Assembly: GCA_007133715.1 (NCBI GenBank)
Contig: SLMF01000240.1
Location: forward strand, 1 to 5,969
Origin: Planctomycetaceae bacterium
GTDB lineage: Bacteria; Planctomycetota; Planctomycetia; Pirellulales; Pirellulaceae
Reading direction: 5' to 3'
Length of the DNA: 5,969 nt
Part shown: piece by piece, positions 4,831 to 5,969 of the stretch
Numbering within the stretch: position 1 is the first letter of the stretch
Layout of the letters: each line of letters starts with the position of its first letter
Made by a program: the position numbers and the translations under genes
Notes under the pieces: model-generated
What the model saw: only the letters and a program-made list of their open reading frames with translations
Databases searched by the model: none
What the model was told of the DNA's origin: nothing

Positions 4831-5969
4831 TTATTCCCTCTCGGCATCGGCAAAGCACACGATGTGCCCGGCTTGGGTGGCCAAATACAACCGCTGCTGG
4901 GCTGCCGCCATGCCGTCGAAAACGGGGGGCGATTCCAAGTGGAGTTCGCCGAGCGTCTGGCCGTCCGCAGCCGCGACCACCCGCAAGATCCCGCCCCGCT
5001 CGCCGGCGAACGAGGCCGCTTGTTCGGCCAACTCCGACTGCACCTCGGGTGACTGGATCTGGCGAAAAGCTTGGACTTCATCGACCAAATCGGGCGGTCC
5101 CGCGACGAACAGCCGGTTGTCGGACAAAACCAGGGCCCGCGCCCACATCGGCTGGTCCTCGGTCCAGTGCAGGTTCACATGGTAACCGGGCACACGAGCC
5201 GGGCCGCCGACAAACTGCAACGCCCGACCCACCGGACTGTCTACCCCCACGGCGCCCTCGATTTCTCCCTCGTTCCCCTGTCCCGACCGATCCCGAGCCC
5301 CTTCGTCGAAGGAGTAGCCGAGCACCCATTCCGCGGCGGCTGCGCTGGGTACCGCGTCGGGTTCGGCCAGTTCGGCGATTTCCGCCCCGGTGACCGTTCC
5401 CCGGAAGAGGTTGACTTCCGCGATCTTGCCGTCAAAGGCCAGGGGCCCGGAATAAGTTCCCACGACCGTCCCGTCATCGGCACCGATCTCCATCGCCTCG
5501 GCCGGATCCGCGGTGATCATGCCCGGGGCCGCCGCACTTGCGACCCGCTGGCCGTCGACATACACCTCCAGCTGTCCGTCAGCCGTCAGGACGCCGGCCA
5601 GATGGACCCAGCGGTCGTCGACCCGTGGCTGGCCAACCGCGGTGCCGATCTCGCCATCGGCTCGGACCGTGAAATGGGGTCGACCGCCCTGCAGGTAGAG
5701 GGCATACCCCCAGGAGTTGCCGCCACGGGCCAGCACGACGCCGTCGCGATGGTCGGCATGCACCCGGGCCAGCACGGCCAGCGGCTGGCCCTGCGGATGC
5801 AAGCTGGCCGAGCGGGGCACGCGCACCCGCGTTTCCCGCGGACCGCGGCGATCTTCCACGCGGGGCGATTCGGCCACCGGATCGGCGGCAAACAAATGAT
5901 GCTCGATCGGCGTCGTCCAGCGGAAGAACTGGGGTTTACGACCGAAGCCATAGACCCGCTGCTGGTCGA
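4831..5969 (-). CDS. PQQ-like beta-propeller protein with LamG domain, N-terminus beyond window
   Basis: C-terminal 378 residues of a larger protein; the frame is open to the window edge, so the real start is outside. Numbering from the edge: VYGFGRKPQFFRWTTP (5-20) looks like a propeller strand. Residues 45-200 are a LamG/concanavalin A-like jellyroll with hallmarks YALYLQGGRPHFTV (88-101), DRWVHLAGVLTADGQLEVYV (118-137) and FDGKIAEVNLFRG (178-190). Residues 213-254 (WVLGYSFDEG, SGQGNEGEIEGA, GRALQFVGG) look like the opening segment of a LamG domain placed after the rest. Residues 280-378 return to a propeller: NRLFVAGPP, then DGQTLGELHLESPPVFDGMA and RLYLATQAGHIVCF as a final blade. Such hybrids are, from memory, common in Planctomycetes and annotated as PQQ-binding-like or LamG proteins; they are presumed exported and to bind sugar polymers or proteins, but no activity can be assigned. 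It precedes the secretin-like gene by 123 bp. Confidence 0.85.
   Translation of the reverse strand, partial: DQQRVYGFGRKPQFFRWTTPIEHHLFAADPVAESPRVEDRRGPRETRVRVPRSASLHPQGQPLAVLARVHADHRDGVVLARGGNSWGYALYLQGGRPHFTVRADGEIGTAVGQPRVDDRWVHLAGVLTADGQLEVYVDGQRVASAAAPGMITADPAEAMEIGADDGTVVGTYSGPLAFDGKIAEVNLFRGTVTGAEIAELAEPDAVPSAAAAEWVLGYSFDEGARDRSGQGNEGEIEGAVGVDSPVGRALQFVGGPARVPGYHVNLHWTEDQPMWARALVLSDNRLFVAGPPDLVDEVQAFRQIQSPEVQSELAEQAASFAGERGGILRVVAAADGQTLGELHLESPPVFDGMAAAQQRLYLATQAGHIVCFADAERE

Noticed and set aside
4997..5014. Stretch resembling the repeat core inside the PQQ/LamG gene
   Set aside because: Only a gapped partial match in coding sequence, explained by GC-rich codon use.

Overview
The window looks like chromosomal DNA of a GC-rich bacterium, most likely a planctomycete (Planctomycetota). 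Three things point there, all by recall and none searched: the IF-1 sequence, a long secreted protein of a planctomycete hypothetical type, and a PQQ-propeller/LamG hybrid typical of that phylum. Every gene I can support lies on the minus strand, so the biological order runs from the high-coordinate end to the low.

Layout in transcription order. (1) 5969-4831: C-terminal part of a large PQQ-like beta-propeller protein carrying a LamG/jellyroll domain, cut by the window edge. (2) 4707-3871: a small exported protein, a coiled coil followed by a minimal secretin-like beta domain, with a GTG start and a very strong ribosome binding site. (3) 3804-3593: a non-coding tandem array of four 40-bp and two 26-bp units sharing one 18-bp core, able to form hairpins, with decayed copies down to about 3546. 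(4) 3517-3476: a perfect 10-bp inverted repeat, then a good sigma70-type promoter (3465-3437) for infA, translation initiation factor IF-1 (3379-3158). (5) 2960-1287: a 557-residue secreted protein of unknown function, again with a GTG start and a strong ribosome binding site. (6) An intergenic region holding a consensus -10 box and several stem-loops, then lysA (1037 to the window edge), diaminopimelate decarboxylase, cut just after its catalytic cysteine motif. The lysA frame runs off the window, so a complete-ORF scan does not list it; I read it directly from the reverse strand.

The genes do not form an obvious pathway. IF-1 (translation) and LysA (lysine synthesis) are housekeeping functions; the other three are probably exported or envelope proteins. 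Gaps of 123 to 491 bp with separate promoter candidates suggest mostly independent transcription units. I see no defence system, mobile element, tRNA, rRNA or CRISPR. The most unusual parts are the repeat array upstream of infA and the hairpin-rich lysA leader.
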